The notes: generated by a model from the letters alone, not told the origin. 64,000 nucleotides of DNA from Bifidobacterium coryneforme (GCF_000737865.1 NZ_CP007287.1:1268252-1332251), one strand, 5' to 3'; shown: positions 29,757 through 39,538, counted from the first letter of the stretch. Translations and numbers: made by a program.

Positions 29757-31649
29757 TTACTCGACGGTGACGGACTTGGCCAGGTTCCTGGGCTTGTCCA
29801 CGTCCAGACCCTTGAGTTGGGCCATGTCCAGTGCAAAGAGCTGGAGGGGGACCACATCGACCAAGGGGCTCATCAGGGTCGGGCACTGGGGCCTGCGGAA
29901 GACCACATCCGCATACCGTCCGGCATCCTCGTCACCCTCCTCGGCCACGGCGATGGTAAAGGCGCCACGCGCCTTGACCTCCTCGATGGCCGAAATGACC
30001 TTGCTGTGGAGGACATCCCGCCCGCGCGGACTGGGAACAATCACCACGACCGGCTCCCCCGGCTCGACAAGGGCGATGGGGCCATGCTTCAATTCCCCGG
30101 CCGCGAATCCCTCGGTGAAGGTGTAGGCGATCTCCTTGAGTTTCAGGGCACCCTCCATGGCCACCGGGTAGCCCACATGACGACCCAGGAAGAGGAAGGA
30201 ACGGGCATCGATCATCCGCGCAGCCGTCTCCTGCACCTTCTCCGACTGGGTGTCGAGGACCCACTGGATCTTGGAGGGCATGGCCTTGAGGCTGTCGATG
30301 GTCTGATGGATCTCGTCGCGGTACATGGTCCCTTTGACCTGGGCCAGGTAGAGACCCAGGAGGTAGGCAGCGACGATCTGGGCCAGGAAGGCCTTGGTGG
30401 AGGCCACGGCCACCTCGGGCCCGGCATGGGTATAGAGCACGGCATCGGATTCCCGGGGAATCGTGGACCCCTGGGTGTTGCAGATGGCCAGGACCCTCGA
30501 CCCTTGCTCCCGGGCGTGCCGCAGTGCCATCAGGGTGTCCATGGTCTCTCCGGACTGGGAGATGGCCACGACCAGGGTTCGTGACGTCAGAATCGGGTCC
30601 CGGTAGCGGAACTCATGGGCCAGCTCCACCTCCACCGGTATCCGAACCCAATGCTCGATGGCGTACTTGGCCACCAGTCCGGCATAGGAGGCCGTGCCGC
30701 AGGCCACCACGATGATCTTGTCTATCTGGCGGAAGACGTCGGCATCGATGTGAACCTCGTCCAGGTCCAGGTGCCCCTTGTCGTCATACCGTCCAAGGAG
30801 GGTGTCGGACACGGAGGCCGGATCCTCATGGATCTCCTTGTCCATGTACGACTCCCAGCCACCCTTATCGGCAGCCGAGGCATCCCAGTCGACCGTATAA
30901 CGGCGAGGTTCGGGGACGGGCTCCCCCATGAAATCGGTGACGATGACCGAATCGGCGCTGATGCAGACCGCCTGGTCCTGGCCCAGCTCCAGGGCCTCCT
31001 TGGTGTAGGCGACAAAGGCGGCCACGTCGGAACCCAGGAAGTTCTCCCCGTCTCCCAGGCCCACAACCAGCGGAGAGTCGTGCCGGACCCCGACAACCAG
31101 GTCGGGTTGCCGACTGTCGACGACCAGGATGGTGAAGGCTCCCTTGAGCATCCGGGCCACACGACGGGTGGCCTTGAAGATGTCCGGAACCCCCTCGGTA
31201 TCGATGATCTCCTGGGCGGCCTTGCCGATGAGCTTGGCGGCCACCTCGGTGTCGGTGGCGGAGACGAACGTGTACCCTTCGGTCTGCAGGTCCAGACGAA
31301 GCTGCGAGGCGTTTTCGATGATCCCGTTATGGATGATGGCGACCTTGCCGTCCCGGCTCTGGTGGGGGTGGGCATTCAGGTCGGTCGGTTCACCGTTGGT
31401 GGCCCAGCGGGTGTGACCGATACCCACGGTCGCGTCAGGCAAAGGGGATTTCTCGATATCCGCAAGGAGGTTCTTCAACCGCCCGGCCTTCTTGCGCACC
31501 TTGACCTTTTCCATACCGGGGGCCGCCAGGGCCACACCGGTGGAGTCGTATCCACGGTATTCAAGGCGCCCAAGGCCATTCAGACAGACTTCAAGCGGCC
31601 TTCCGCAGGCCGCATGAACCGATCCGGCATATCCAACGATTCCGCACAT
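29757..31649 (-). CDS. glmS: Glutamine--fructose-6-phosphate aminotransferase (isomerizing)
   Basis: Makes glucosamine 6-phosphate for peptidoglycan. 630 aa. The N-terminal glutaminase has the nucleophile Cys2 (MCGIVGYAG). Two SIS domains bind the sugar phosphate (VVACGTASYAG, AISQSGETMDT, LGRHVGYPVAMEGALKLKE), and the C-terminus ends in DKPRNLAKSVTVE, the conserved catalytic tail. TAGACT lies just upstream of the start as a possible -10 box. No glmS ribozyme core was recognised in the short leader. A pseudouridine synthase gene follows. Confidence 0.97.
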   Translation of the reverse strand: MCGIVGYAGSVHAACGRPLEVCLNGLGRLEYRGYDSTGVALAAPGMEKVKVRKKAGRLKNLLADIEKSPLPDATVGIGHTRWATNGEPTDLNAHPHQSRDGKVAIIHNGIIENASQLRLDLQTEGYTFVSATDTEVAAKLIGKAAQEIIDTEGVPDIFKATRRVARMLKGAFTILVVDSRQPDLVVGVRHDSPLVVGLGDGENFLGSDVAAFVAYTKEALELGQDQAVCISADSVIVTDFMGEPVPEPRRYTVDWDASAADKGGWESYMDKEIHEDPASVSDTLLGRYDDKGHLDLDEVHIDADVFRQIDKIIVVACGTASYAGLVAKYAIEHWVRIPVEVELAHEFRYRDPILTSRTLVVAISQSGETMDTLMALRHAREQGSRVLAICNTQGSTIPRESDAVLYTHAGPEVAVASTKAFLAQIVAAYLLGLYLAQVKGTMYRDEIHQTIDSLKAMPSKIQWVLDTQSEKVQETAARMIDARSFLFLGRHVGYPVAMEGALKLKEIAYTFTEGFAAGELKHGPIALVEPGEPVVVIVPSPRGRDVLHSKVISAIEEVKARGAFTIAVAEEGDEDAGRYADVVFRRPQCPTLMSPLVDVVPLQLFALDMAQLKGLDVDKPRNLAKSVTVE

Positions 31650-31804
31650 GGTCCACTAGTCTAGCCAGGTGCCTGGGCGGCCCCGCCGTCAAAGGGTCTT
31701 CTTGCCTGAATTTCTACAAGCCCCACCAGGTCAAAGGCATCGAAATAAGAACCAGCCCGGAACCGCGCATGGAACGACCAAACCGCTTAGCGGTCCCCTC
31801 TTCC

Positions 31805-32677
31805 TTACAGAACGGTATCGAGGAAGCTCCGGAAGCGATCCGTGGCAGGGTGGTCGATGATCTTCGGCCCGCCCTGCTCAACCACCACTCCCTCGTCCAT
31901 GAACACGATCTGATCGGCCACCTCACGGGCGAAGCCCATTTCATGAGTGACCACAACCATGGTCATCCCCTCGCCGGCGACCTGGCGCATGACGCCCAGG
32001 ACCTCCCCGACAAGCTCGGGATCCAGGGCACTGGTTGGTTCATCGAAGAGCATGATGTCAGGGTGCATGGCCAGGGCCCTTGCAATGGCCACCCTCTGCT
32101 GCTGACCGCCTGACAGTTGGGCGGGATAGTAGTCCATGCGGTCACCCAGACCGACCCGGTCCAGCTGGACCTCGGCCTCCTCACGCGCCTTGGCCTTGGA
32201 AACCCCTCCGACATGGACGGGAGCCTCCATGACGTTGCCCAGGGCTGTCATATGGGGGAAGAGGTTGAACCGTTGGAACACCATGCCAATCCTGGCCCGT
32301 TGGCGGGCGATGGCCTTATCGTCCAGAGTCTGCAGGACCGGGCCATGTGACGACTCCACCTGCCTGTATCCGGTGAGCTCCCCATTGACGTAGATTTCAC
32401 CGGCGGTCCTGGTCTCCAGCTGATTGATCATCCTCAGAAGGGTGGACTTGCCCGACCCCGAAGGGCCCAGGATGGCGGTCACCGTGCCCGGCATGACCTC
32501 CAGGCTGATTCCCTTGAGCACGTGAAGGTCACCGAAGGCCTTGTGCACGTCCCTGATGATGATGGCCGGCTTTGAAGAGTCCGGCTGCTTCCGATCCTCG
32601 CTTTGATCCGTTTTCACGACCGGTCCTTCCGTTTCCTCTGGGTCTTTCCTCATACCCGGCTCCGCTCCCCTGCTCAT
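31805..32677 (-). CDS. Polar amino-acid ABC transporter ATP-binding protein
   Basis: 290 aa, GlnQ/HisP type. It has an extra hydrophilic N-terminus of ~35 residues before [17 protein letters not shown]. Walker [14 protein letters not shown]-loop [13 protein letters not shown], signature LSGGQQQR, Walker [15 protein letters not shown] and switch His [12 protein letters not shown] are present. The start overlaps the permease stop by four bases (ATGA). Third gene of the binding protein-permease-ATPase unit. Confidence 0.92.
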   Translation of the reverse strand: MSRGAEPGMRKDPEETEGPVVKTDQSEDRKQPDSSKPAIIIRDVHKAFGDLHVLKGISLEVMPGTVTAILGPSGSGKSTLLRMINQLETRTAGEIYVNGELTGYRQVESSHGPVLQTLDDKAIARQRARIGMVFQRFNLFPHMTALGNVMEAPVHVGGVSKAKAREEAEVQLDRVGLGDRMDYYPAQLSGGQQQRVAIARALAMHPDIMLFDEPTSALDPELVGEVLGVMRQVAGEGMTMVVVTHEMGFAREVADQIVFMDEGVVVEQGGPKIIDHPATDRFRSFLDTVL

Positions 32678-33639
32678 GCGTTCAACCCCGCCATCAGGAC
32701 CTGGTTGATCTTGTCAACATCCTGACCGTCTTCACTGCCGTCGGTCCCCTTGGGGGACTTGCTGGCCAGAGGCCGTGAATCGAATCCCTTGCCATAGTGC
32801 TTTTCAAGCTGGGCCTGGACGACCATAAGCACCGACGTGATGACCAGGTACCAGATGCTGGCCACAATCAGGAGGGGGATGGTCTTGTAGATGCGGTTGG
32901 CGATGGCATTGGTGGCGAACTGGAGCTCCAGGGTGAAGGGGACGGCCAGGGCCAGAGAGGTTGTTTTGAGCATGCCTATGGTCTCGTTCCCAGTGGGCGG
33001 CACGATGATGCGCATGGCCTGGGGAAGGACGATTCGACGCATGATCATCGAGGGGGGCATGCCCAGGGCTTTGGCAGCCTCGCTCTGCCCGGGGTCAACT
33101 GCCTCGATGCCGGCACGGACAATCTCGGAAAGGTAGGCGGCCTCGTTGAGTCCCAGACCCAGAATCGTGGCCACGGTTGCGTTCAACACAGTCTTGGTGT
33201 CTATGCTCCAGAATTCGGGTCCGAAAGGTATCCCGATGGCCAGCTTGGGAATCAGAACGGAAAGAAGGCCCCAGAAAACCAGCTGGGTGTATACGGGCGT
33301 GCCCCGGAAGAACCAAATGAAGAACCAGCTGACCCAGCGCAGGACCGGATTGGACGATTTGCGCATGACAGCCAGGATGATGGCCAGAACCGTGGCCAGA
33401 ACCATGGCGTAGATGGTCAGAAGGAGGGTCCACTTGATACCGTCCAGAACGTGCTCATTGAAGAGGTACTTCCAGACCGTGGGCCAGTCGAACTTGGGGT
33501 TGGTCACCATGCCATGAATCAGCATGGCAACGAAGATGGCCACGATGACGGCAGCCACGATCGGTCCCGGCTTGCGCACAGGCCGGGCCTGTATCCGGTC
33601 GGGAATCCGAACCGATTCCGTCCTCTTCTTGGTTTGCAT
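32674..33639 (-). CDS. Polar amino-acid ABC transporter permease
   Basis: 321 aa with about five membrane helices. The HisMQ-type coupling motif reads [21 protein letters not shown], read here as [18 protein letters not shown] plus [10 protein letters not shown], and [16 protein letters not shown] is typical of amino-acid permeases. The C-terminal ~35 residues are hydrophilic. It probably functions as a homodimer, since only one permease gene is present. A hairpin-rich 169-bp gap separates it from the binding-protein gene. Confidence 0.92.
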   Translation of the reverse strand: MQTKKRTESVRIPDRIQARPVRKPGPIVAAVIVAIFVAMLIHGMVTNPKFDWPTVWKYLFNEHVLDGIKWTLLLTIYAMVLATVLAIILAVMRKSSNPVLRWVSWFFIWFFRGTPVYTQLVFWGLLSVLIPKLAIGIPFGPEFWSIDTKTVLNATVATILGLGLNEAAYLSEIVRAGIEAVDPGQSEAAKALGMPPSMIMRRIVLPQAMRIIVPPTGNETIGMLKTTSLALAVPFTLELQFATNAIANRIYKTIPLLIVASIWYLVITSVLMVVQAQLEKHYGKGFDSRPLASKSPKGTDGSEDGQDVDKINQVLMAGLNA

Positions 33640-33727
33640 CGTGCGCTTCCTTCCGAACGGCTGGCATGATTAAGGTCCAGCCTACTGCTGTGGAGGGGGC
33701 GGGCATCGCCCGCTTCTCACCATTGAA

Positions 33728-33764
33728 GGTCCGGCAGCGGGGTGCGTGAACCCATTGCCGGACC
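33728..33764 (-). terminator. Intercistronic hairpin after the binding-protein gene
   Basis: GGTCCGGCA / TGCCGGACC form a 9-bp stem enclosing a smaller GGGT/ACCC stem. A second hairpin (GCGGGC-N3-GCCCGC, 33699-33713) follows on the minus strand. There is no U tract, so it may stabilise the upstream mRNA or attenuate transcription, giving excess binding protein over permease. Confidence 0.5.
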
Positions 33765-33808
33765 ATGTGTGTATACAGGGTCAGTTGTTGACGACCCCCG
33801 CGACCTTC

Positions 33809-34753
33809 TCAGTCGGAGACTGCGGGGTTGGTTTCAGCCTTCTCGACGGCACCGCTCTGGACCCCCCAGTTCTTGAGGATCTTGGCGTAGGTGCCGTCAT
33901 CGATCAGCTTCTGCATGGCCGCCTGGGTGGCCTCGGCCATACCGCTGTCCTTCTTCAGGGCCGCACCCTGCAGGACGATATCGGTATCCTTGCCCAGCTT
34001 CTCCAGCTGTCCACCGGTCTGCTTGATGGCGTACCCCGTCACCTGGGAGTCTGCGTAGAACACGTCGATCTTGCCGTTGACCACCGCAGTGGCGGCATCG
34101 GTCTGCTGCTTGTACGACTGCACATCCACAGGCTTCTTGCCCTTGGCCTTGCAGTCGGCGGATATCGTGTCGGTGGCCTGCTGCTCTTCTATGGTGCCGG
34201 TCTGCACACCGACCTTGGCGCCGCAGATATCTTTCGGATCAATCTTGGAGGGGTTGCCCTTCTTGACGGCGAAGGCCATGCCCGCCTTGAAGGTGGAAAC
34301 AAAGTCGACCGACTGCATCCGCTCCTTGGTGATGGTGAAGCTGGAGATGCCGGCATCATACTTGCTGCCGATGGCGGGGATGATGGTATCGAAGGAGGCG
34401 CTGACCATTTCGCCTTCGAGCCCCATGACCTTGGCGATGGCCTTCGACAGGTCCACGTCGTAGCCGATAGGGGTCTTCCCGTCCTCATCCATGAACTCTC
34501 CGGGCGCATACGTGGTCTCCATGCCCACGGTCAGCTTCCCGTCCTTGGCCACCGACTCGGGCACCATGGCGGCGATTGCCGGGTCCTTCTGTATGCCGCT
34601 GACATCGAAGGCTGCTGGGTGGGAGCTTGTTTCGGTATTCCCTCCCTGGCTGGTCTTGTCGGCCTCATCCGTCGTTCCGCAGGCTCCGACCGATGCCAGA
34701 AGGGCCACGCTCAGTGCGGCTGCAGCCGCTGCTTTCATCTTCGCCATCATCAT
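33809..34753 (-). CDS. Amino-acid ABC transporter substrate-binding lipoprotein
   Basis: 314 aa, family 3 solute-binding protein. A lipoprotein signal peptide ends in LLASVGAC with the lipid-modified Cys, followed by a Thr/Ser/Gln linker. The binding domain begins at DGKLTVGMETTYAPGEFMD and includes PIGYDVDLSKAIAKVMG and AKVGVQTGTIEEQQA. The amino acid bound cannot be fixed from sequence; an ARG-box-like array upstream hints at arginine or a related amino acid. GGGAG precedes three in-frame ATGs; the first is used. Confidence 0.92.
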   Translation of the reverse strand: MMMAKMKAAAAAALSVALLASVGACGTTDEADKTSQGGNTETSSHPAAFDVSGIQKDPAIAAMVPESVAKDGKLTVGMETTYAPGEFMDEDGKTPIGYDVDLSKAIAKVMGLEGEMVSASFDTIIPAIGSKYDAGISSFTITKERMQSVDFVSTFKAGMAFAVKKGNPSKIDPKDICGAKVGVQTGTIEEQQATDTISADCKAKGKKPVDVQSYKQQTDAATAVVNGKIDVFYADSQVTGYAIKQTGGQLEKLGKDTDIVLQGAALKKDSGMAEATQAAMQKLIDDGTYAKILKNWGVQSGAVEKAETNPAVSD

Positions 34754-34814
34754 TCAGCTCCCTCTCCGAAGACAGCCACCTGACAGCTGTCTCCACATCC
34801 GTCCTTACTTAGCA

Positions 34815-34848
34815 TGCACCATTATGCACTTTTTTGCATTTTTATGCA
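34815..34848. promoter_or_regulatory. Phased TGCA array resembling tandem ARG boxes
   Basis: TGCA occurs four times at exactly 10-bp intervals (34815, 34825, 34835, 34845). On the minus strand this gives TGCAT-AAAA-ATGCA and TGCAT-AATG-GTGCA, centred 20 bp apart. The Streptomyces-type ArgR operator has TGCAT-N4-ATGCA halves and usually occurs as tandem boxes about 21 bp apart. The array lies 60-95 bp upstream of the amino-acid binding-protein start, overlapping a likely promoter. The rest of 34754-35070 holds no gene; one further half-site-like ATGCATAAATAT lies near 34969. Confidence 0.55.
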
Positions 34849-35070
34849 CTTCGATACAGTGAGATGACCGCACTCTTCCTTCTCTTCCCTTCCCACATTT
34901 TCCGCACAGTTTCAGTATTTATCGGGCAAATTTCCAGTTCAGCCGCATGTAATACTCGGGCGTGTCGTATGCATAAATATCACCGTTATTCATACCAGTA
35001 GATGAATTAGGGATTGCAGGGAATCTCTGCAGATTGTGCCGGTCAGGGGCTATGCAACACCCTCAACAGG

Positions 35071-35547
35071 TCAGCGACGCCTGTTCTTGTAGCGCATGAC
35101 CCTCAGAGCCTCGCGCTTGTCCTGCTCCTCACGGAGGGACTGACGCTTGTCGTACTCCCGCTTGCCCCTGGCGACGGCAATTTCCACCTTGACCCTGCCG
35201 TCCTTGAAATAAATGCTCAGGGGAACAATGGTATACCCCTTGGCCTGAACCTGTCGCTCCAGATTGACAATCTGCCGGGAGTGCAGCAGGAGCTTCCTCT
35301 TGCGCTTCGGGGCATGATTGTTCCAGGTGCCGTTCAGATACTCCGGAATGTTGGCGTTCTCCAACCAGACCTCATGGCGCCTGTCAATACTGACGAAAGA
35401 CTCAACCAGGGAGGCCCTTCCCTCGCGGAGGGATTTGACCTCGGTTCCGGTCAAGGCGATGCCGGCCTCAAACCTGTCCTCGACCTGATAATCGTGACGG
35501 GCCCTTCTGTTCTGCGCAATCAGGGTCGTTCCGGTCTCCTTAGCCAT
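35071..35547 (-). CDS. smpB: SsrA-binding protein SmpB
   Basis: Binds tmRNA and delivers it to stalled ribosomes for trans-translation. 158 aa, normal length. The OB-fold motifs are IAQNRRARHDYQVED, AGIALTGTEVKSLREG and LNGTWNNHAPKRKRKLLLH, and the basic C-terminal helix ends in NRRR. The tmRNA gene itself is not seen in this window. It is the last gene of the prfB-ftsE-ftsX-CHAP-smpB series, after a terminator. Confidence 0.97.
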   Translation of the reverse strand: MAKETGTTLIAQNRRARHDYQVEDRFEAGIALTGTEVKSLREGRASLVESFVSIDRRHEVWLENANIPEYLNGTWNNHAPKRKRKLLLHSRQIVNLERQVQAKGYTIVPLSIYFKDGRVKVEIAVARGKREYDKRQSLREEQDKREALRVMRYKNRRR

Positions 35548-35607
35548 GGCATCCTCCTTCCGTCTTGGTCATTGCTCCAGGGCTATGCTGCACCGAGAAT
35601 AGCACAA

Positions 35608-35633
35608 AGGCGCCTCCCTAAAGGAAGGCGCCT
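35608..35633 (-). terminator. Terminator of the CHAP hydrolase gene
   Basis: The stem AGGCGCCT / AGGCGCCT extends through CC/GG around a short TTTA-type loop and is followed on the minus strand by TTTGTGCT. It lies about 40 bp after the CHAP stop and before smpB. Confidence 0.8.
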
Positions 35634-35674
35634 GCAACAAACTGCGGTTCCCGACCGAATTCAGAAGCAGGAAA

Positions 35675-37126
35675 TCAGTAGTGCACGTACTGGTAATTAC
35701 TGGCCCCATAGACTCTCTCCTGGGCGGGGAAAGAGGCGAAGCCCGTCCCGCCCTCGGAAATCTCCACTGAACCATCAGCATTAACACGCTCCACTATTGC
35801 AACATGTCCATAGGTCCAGTCGGCATTCCAGTACCCCACGCGCTGACCCCTGGCGAAGACCATGACGGCACCCCGGTGCGGGGTGTTGTTGACCAGATAG
35901 CCCAGCTTTCGACCACTATCTGCCCATTGGAACCCATGTCCCATGTATGAACCAACAGGCAGGCTGAGCTGCGAACGACGGATGTACGCCCATAAGGTGC
36001 ACTGGCGGTCGTCATAGGCGGAACCGCCAACGGTGTTCCCGGTGGAGTGTCCGTAGCAGTATCCCGATCCTGCAGGGCAGTTACCGGGAACGGCGTAGTT
36101 CATACCGCTGGCCCAGCCACCACCACCGTTACCGCCCGTATTACCGCCACCACCGGAGGGAGGAGTAGTTGCAGGAGGACGCGCCCCGCCGCCTCCGATC
36201 TGCTGGGCACCACCCGCCGAAGGGTTCGCGGACCCACCTATACCTGGCTGGTTCAGGGATTGGATCATCGACTCGGTGGCCACAATGTCAGCAGCTTCAC
36301 GGGCAGCCTGGGTTGTCAACATACCCTTCTGACTTTCCAGCTCAGCCCTGACCTGGGCACCCTGATCACGCAGGGCCTGGAGACTGTCCTGCTTGGCCTG
36401 GGCTTGGGCCGCAGCCTGCTGCGCCTCGGCGGCCTGCTGGTCGGCTTTTGCTTTTAGACTCGTGATCTGCTTCTCGATGGCCTCCAATCGCTCCTTGCGG
36501 TTCATGGAGGAATTCAGTGCATTGGCCGCATCGTTCGCCGCGTTGGTCTCGGATCTGGTTACTGCCGCGTCGGACTGCATCTTATCGACGAAATCCTGAG
36601 TACTGGACGACTTGGTCACGATGTCCATGACCTGGGAGGCATCGGACCCATGGAACCCCTTGCGGGCCATCTGGGCCACGCCGTCCTTGGCATCGTCATA
36701 ATCAATGCCGGTCTGTTTGATCTTCTTTTCCAGGTCAGCCTTGTCTCGCCTGGCCGCCTCAAGACGGTCATTGGTGGCCTGGGCCAGGCTATTGGCCTGC
36801 TCCGCATTCTGCTGGGCGTCCTGGGCTTCCTTCTGGGCTGCGGGAATCTGGTTGGAGTTCAGATCGTTCAAACTGAGAATCTGGTTGGCCAAATCCTCGT
36901 TCACGCCGGCCAGCTGGCTCTTCAGAGCCTCATTGTTCCGCACCTTCTGCTGGAGGTCATACCAGGTCGGGGCGGCCTGGGCCTGCGGCACCTGGTTGAC
37001 ATACCCAAAGGCCAGGGTGCCCACCAGGGTCGACAGAGACAGCACGAGACCAAGCGCCGTGTCAATCCGTTTCGCACGCTTCATGTTCATGGGCCTTTCA
37101 TTCACTTCCAAGTAATCAGTAGACAT
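35675..37126 (-). CDS. Secreted coiled-coil CHAP-domain peptidoglycan hydrolase
   Basis: 483 aa. A signal sequence (LGLVLSLSTLVGTLAFG ... AQAAPTW) is followed by a long heptad-rich coiled coil (~55-290: many Ala, Gln, Lys, Glu), a Gly/Pro/Ser-rich linker (~295-340), and a C-terminal CHAP domain with Cys376 in DRQCTLWAYIRR and His441 in YGHVAIVE. This is the architecture of PcsB/RipC-type hydrolases that FtsEX activates at the septum, and the gene lies directly downstream of ftsEX. Cleavage of septal peptidoglycan is inferred. Internal ATGs at 37090 and 37084 are possible alternative starts. Confidence 0.93.
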   Translation of the reverse strand: MSTDYLEVNERPMNMKRAKRIDTALGLVLSLSTLVGTLAFGYVNQVPQAQAAPTWYDLQQKVRNNEALKSQLAGVNEDLANQILSLNDLNSNQIPAAQKEAQDAQQNAEQANSLAQATNDRLEAARRDKADLEKKIKQTGIDYDDAKDGVAQMARKGFHGSDASQVMDIVTKSSSTQDFVDKMQSDAAVTRSETNAANDAANALNSSMNRKERLEAIEKQITSLKAKADQQAAEAQQAAAQAQAKQDSLQALRDQGAQVRAELESQKGMLTTQAAREAADIVATESMIQSLNQPGIGGSANPSAGGAQQIGGGGARPPATTPPSGGGGNTGGNGGGGWASGMNYAVPGNCPAGSGYCYGHSTGNTVGGSAYDDRQCTLWAYIRRSQLSLPVGSYMGHGFQWADSGRKLGYLVNNTPHRGAVMVFARGQRVGYWNADWTYGHVAIVERVNADGSVEISEGGTGFASFPAQERVYGASNYQYVHY

Positions 37127-37181
37127 TATGTCAGTTTCTCTTTCCGGCAGGAGATTCCGGGGAATCTCATCACAAGACCTC

Positions 37182-38105
37182 TCAGGTCTTGAGATACCGG
37201 CGCAGGGAGATGGAGGACGCCAGAGTGGAAAGGACCATGGCGCCCAAGATCAGGGCCGGGGCCATGACCATGACCGTCGTCCGGTTGATATACGGCATCC
37301 ATTGAACGGTTTGAGCCAGCCAATCGGTGATGAAGATCTTGACGATGGCACTCAGGGCCCCCACAGCCAGGAGGGATCCCAGGAAGGAGGCAACGACACC
37401 TTCGAGGATGAAGGGAAGGCGGATGGTCCAGTTCGAAGCACCGACCAGACGCATGATCTCCGTTTCATTCTTTCTTGAGGCGGCACTCATTCTGATTGTG
37501 GTACCGGTGAGGAGGATGGCCACCACCACCATGACCACGGCCAGGACCAGAGTGACCACGGTCGCCCTGTTCAGGATCTTGAACACCGGGTCGAATATCT
37601 GCCGCTGGTCGGAGACCTCCTCGACCCCGTCACGCCCATTCAGCACCTCGGAGACCACCTGATACTTGGTCGGATCCTTCAGTTTCAGACGGAGGGAATC
37701 CTGCATATCGGCCGCCGTCAGGGTTCGGCCTTCATAGGTCCCGTTGGGGTACTGCTTAAGGAAGGTGTTCTTGAAGAACTCATCACGGCTCTGGTAGGTG
37801 ATTTTTGCCACCGAGTCATGAAGTTCGTTGCGAATCGTGGTTTCCAACTTGACGATCTCGTCCTTTGTCGGAGCCTTGCCGGTAGCGCATGATGTAGCCT
37901 GGCTGGTCCCGTCCGGGCAGAGCCAGACAACGACCTCGACCTGTTCGTACCAGTCCCCTTTGGCCTTGGTGATCTGGGCCTGCATCAGACCTGAGGCCCC
38001 GATGAAGAGGAAGGATATGAAAGTCACCAACATGACGGATAGAATCATGGACCCGTTCCGTCGGAGGTTATCCCAGGTGCTGGAAAGAATGAACCGAAGT
38101 CTCAT
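37182..38105 (-). CDS. ftsX: Cell division protein FtsX
   Basis: Permease-like partner of FtsE. 307 aa: one N-terminal membrane helix (MILSVMLVTFISFLFIGA), an extracellular domain of ~150 residues containing a Cys pair (LCPDG...SCATG), then three membrane helices with SRKNETEIMRLVGAS, the conserved cytoplasmic motif. The ATG overlaps the ftsE stop (ATGA). With FtsE it transmits ATP hydrolysis across the membrane to a hydrolase, probably the downstream CHAP protein. Confidence 0.96.
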   Translation of the reverse strand: MRLRFILSSTWDNLRRNGSMILSVMLVTFISFLFIGASGLMQAQITKAKGDWYEQVEVVVWLCPDGTSQATSCATGKAPTKDEIVKLETTIRNELHDSVAKITYQSRDEFFKNTFLKQYPNGTYEGRTLTAADMQDSLRLKLKDPTKYQVVSEVLNGRDGVEEVSDQRQIFDPVFKILNRATVVTLVLAVVMVVVAILLTGTTIRMSAASRKNETEIMRLVGASNWTIRLPFILEGVVASFLGSLLAVGALSAIVKIFITDWLAQTVQWMPYINRTTVMVMAPALILGAMVLSTLASSISLRRYLKT

Positions 38106-39538
38106 TGCCTATCGTCCTCCTGAACACGTTCCTTTGCCGCCCCTGGTTGCGAAGGCGGGGACGGAGGGGCGGGCGGCGCCTGGACAGGGACCGTGCCCGC
38201 CTTGCCTGCGGATTTCACCTGGTGCCCGGAAGTTGGATGCGGAGCCTTGGCGGAGTCACGCACAGCGGCCTGGCTCGGCCCGCCGGCTGAGACGACCGGC
38301 CGTTCCGTGGATGGCCTGAAACGGTCATAGGCGGCATTTGGTTCCACCCCGCTTCGAGAAGCGGGCGATTCTTGGGCCATGCCACCGGTCTTTTGGGTCC
38401 CGTCCACCTGCGCGTCCATTTTCCTGGATCCCGCATCGGCCTGCCCATCGGACGAACTGCTCCCCTGGCGGGACTCAGCACCCGTTTCCGCCTCCTGGGC
38501 CTGTCCGGCCTCATCCAGATTCTTGATTCCCTTGCCCCAGGTAAGGGTGTTCTCCACGGAGGTGAAGACCTCCCCATAGCGTCCGGTCCGACCTGAGTGA
38601 ACGGAATTCGCCAGGCGGGCTATTCCTTCATCCCCGTACTGCGAATCATGGACGGCTTCAGCCACGGCCTCAACCACCTCGACGGCCCCCTTGGTCCCAT
38701 CGCTTATGGGTTTGTTTCTTGGAGCCTCAACCCTGATGCGCACCTTTGGGCGTGCTCCCTGCCGGGCATCATCGAGGGCATCCCCGTCATTCGGGTCTCC
38801 GATGGCATGGTGGGCCTTGGCCTCCACCTCAGCGTCGGGGAAGAACTTCGAGGAATCATATGAGCCGTGCGCCTGGTCACGCATGATCTTGCCGGCATGG
38901 AGCTCCACCACCCGCTTGCGCATGGAGTTGACGATCTCCTCGTTGTGGGTTGCCATGACCACCGTGGTCCCCGTGCGATTGATGGCATCGAGGACCTCCA
39001 TGATGCCCAGGGACGTGGTTGGATCCAGGTTGCCCGTAGGCTCATCGGCCAGAAGAATCTGCGGATGGTTCACATAGGCGCGGGCCAGGGCCACACGCTG
39101 AGCCTCACCGCCGGACAGCTCGTGAGGATAGTTGTCCTCCTTGCCGGTCAGCCCCACCGTCTTCAGCACCTGCGGCACCAGGGTCTTGATGGTGGAACGA
39201 CGGGCACCGATGACCTCCAGGGTGAAGGCGACATTCTGCCACACCGTTTTGTTGGTCAGGAGCTTGTAATCCTGAAAAACGAAACCAATGGAACGCCTAT
39301 AACCGGGGACCTCGCTGTTGCGCAACCTCCGTAGGTCGTTCCCCGCCACTCTGATCTCACCCTCGGTGGCCTCCTCCTCATGCAGGAGAAGACGGAGAAG
39401 CGAGGTCTTGCCGGAACCGCTGGCGCCCACCAGGAAGACGAAGTCTCCCCGATCGATTGCCAGACTGATGTTGTCCAGGGCAGGGCGGGACCCCCTTGGG
39501 TAGATCTTGGTCACGCCATCAAGTGAAATCAGCGCCAT
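38102..39538 (-). CDS. ftsE: Cell division ATP-binding protein FtsE with long C-terminal tail
   Basis: 478 aa, about twice the usual ~230. Residues 1-230 are a complete FtsE ATPase: Walker A GASGSGKTS, Q-loop FVFQDYKLL, signature LSGGEAQR, Walker B ILLADEPTGNLDP and switch His ATHNEE. Residues ~231-478 form a hydrophilic, low-complexity tail, first acidic and basic, then rich in Ser, Gln, Gly and Pro, ending PPAPPSPPSQPG...VQEDDRQ. The tail is predicted disordered and cytoplasmic. ATG 39538 has GGAGGG just upstream; a GTG at 39553 is less likely. It precedes ftsX with a 4-bp overlap. Confidence 0.95.
   Translation of the reverse strand: MALISLDGVTKIYPRGSRPALDNISLAIDRGDFVFLVGASGSGKTSLLRLLLHEEEATEGEIRVAGNDLRRLRNSEVPGYRRSIGFVFQDYKLLTNKTVWQNVAFTLEVIGARRSTIKTLVPQVLKTVGLTGKEDNYPHELSGGEAQRVALARAYVNHPQILLADEPTGNLDPTTSLGIMEVLDAINRTGTTVVMATHNEEIVNSMRKRVVELHAGKIMRDQAHGSYDSSKFFPDAEVEAKAHHAIGDPNDGDALDDARQGARPKVRIRVEAPRNKPISDGTKGAVEVVEAVAEAVHDSQYGDEGIARLANSVHSGRTGRYGEVFTSVENTLTWGKGIKNLDEAGQAQEAETGAESRQGSSSSDGQADAGSRKMDAQVDGTQKTGGMAQESPASRSGVEPNAAYDRFRPSTERPVVSAGGPSQAAVRDSAKAPHPTSGHQVKSAGKAGTVPVQAPPAPPSPPSQPGAAKERVQEDDRQ

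Noticed and set aside
31650-31804. glmS ribozyme or riboswitch upstream of glmS
   Set aside because: The leader appears short and no conserved ribozyme core was found; the element is mainly known from Firmicutes.
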